A DNA stretch of 6,501 bases from CAZTTH01 sp964615975 (GTDB lineage: Bacteria > Verrucomicrobiota > Lentisphaeria > JABSQK01 > JAJFLO01). A model generated the notes under the pieces. That model saw nothing but the letters and a program-made list of their open reading frames with translations. It did not search any database and was not told the origin of the DNA. How positions within the stretch are numbered: position 1 is the first letter of the stretch; every line of letters starts with the position of its first letter. The stretch spans positions 1-6,501 of the forward strand of contig CAZTTH010000099.1 in the NCBI GenBank assembly GCA_964615975.1, given 5' to 3'. Below, piece after piece: positions 6,059-6,501 of this stretch. The translations under genes were made by a program, and so were the position numbers.

Positions 6059-6501
6059 TACTCATTTAAGACTATAGATTGACCATGTAGCTTGATCCCG
6101 ATTGTTGCAACAATCATAATCACAGAAAGTAATCGCGACGCCACGATTACGAAAATTTTATAGTCAATGTAGTTATGGTGTTTGTAGTTATGGTGTTTAT
6201 AAACCATGTCAGATTTCACTGGCAACAACAACAACAAGCCGATGCTATAAGACACGGATGTTCCATAGGTAATAAAACGATTATCGGTTTTATATACTCC
6301 AGGAAACGAAAACGTCATATTATAGCCTTAGATTCATCGGGATGATAATTACTTACAAACGAGGATAAAGGAACGCCCCATAAGATCGGAAGTATACGTA
6401 AGATAAACCCGATCATCAAAATGAACCCTAATATCTTCTTATTAGTAAACCATTTATTCTTTAGCTGAATAAAACGATACCCATGTGTATCGGAATTAAC
6501 T
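6058..6501 (-). pseudogene. Remnant of a GT39/ArnT-like membrane glycosyltransferase, 5' end outside window
   Basis: Two overlapping minus-strand frames read as one N-terminal region of a polyprenyl-phosphate-sugar-dependent membrane glycosyltransferase (PMT/ArnT type, acting at the periplasmic face). The first frame is open from the right edge to a TGA at 6317-6315. It contains a hydrophobic segment and the sequence ILRILPILWGVPL, then NYHPDESKAI with the Asp-Glu pair expected after the first membrane helix. The second frame (ATG 6318 to TAA 6060-6058, 86 codons) continues with MTFSFPGVYKTDNRFITYGT and a hydrophobic SIGLLLLLPVK segment, then SRLLSVIMIVATIG, which look like the following parts of such proteins. 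The junction is an ATGA overlap; a one-base loss would explain it. The remnant stops after about 147 codons, whereas intact family members are usually around 450-600 residues, so the 3' end is also missing. A 15-bp tandem duplication lies inside. A short split gene is possible but less likely. Confidence 0.75.
6168..6197. repeat. Perfect 15-bp tandem duplication (two copies)
   Basis: The unit TGTAGTTATGGTGTT occurs at 6168-6182 and again at 6183-6197 without mismatch. On the minus strand it duplicates five residues in the remnant membrane glycosyltransferase, giving KHHNYKHHNY. The copies are identical and in frame, consistent with a recent replication-slippage event. Confidence 0.95.

Noticed and set aside
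6310..6325. Programmed -1 frameshifting in the GT39-like gene
   Set aside because: The bases before the TGA do not form an X-XXY-YYZ slip site, and the gene is truncated further on anyway.

Overview
The window looks like part of a bacterial surface-polysaccharide (exopolysaccharide, capsule or O-antigen) biosynthesis region. Genes are closely spaced, start with ATG, GTG or possibly TTG, and encode glycosyltransferases, a sulfotransferase and a probable sugar O-methyltransferase. The DNA is moderately AT-rich. Nothing in the window fixes the taxon; a Gram-negative host is plausible from the gene types but is only inference.

Layout, left to right. (1) Positions 3-647 (+): the C-terminal part of a protein that runs off the left edge, tentatively a family-2-like glycosyltransferase. 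(2) 644-1621 (-): a PAPS-dependent sulfotransferase whose stop codon overlaps the stop of the first gene by a few bases. (3) 1622-2149: about 530 bp without a convincing gene, including a roughly 240 bp block with extreme strand asymmetry (about 85 C to 18 G). (4) 2150-2622 (+): a broken gene of the DUF579 / IRX15-GXM family, best known from plants, where members 4-O-methylate glucuronic acid on xylan. Its domain is nearly complete, but it is split by a one-base frameshift near 2352-2367 and has no recognisable N-terminus or start codon. (5) 2692-3894 (+) a GT4 glycosyltransferase and (6) 3881-4996 (+) a membrane-associated GT2 glycosyltransferase, overlapping by 14 bp and probably co-translated. 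(7) 5129-6058 (-): another GT2, convergent with (6). (8) 6058-6501 (-): the remnant of a GT39/ArnT-like membrane glycosyltransferase with the N-terminal HPDE motif, frameshifted, truncated, carrying a 15-bp tandem duplication, and overlapping the start of gene 7 as TAATG.

Taken together, GT2 and GT4 enzymes would assemble a glycan at the cytoplasmic face of the membrane, and the sulfotransferase (and formerly the methyltransferase) would decorate it. Genes switch strand repeatedly and two of the eight are decaying, so this looks like a plastic accessory region under relaxed selection. The most noteworthy item is the plant-type GXM/DUF579 domain in a bacterial glycan locus.
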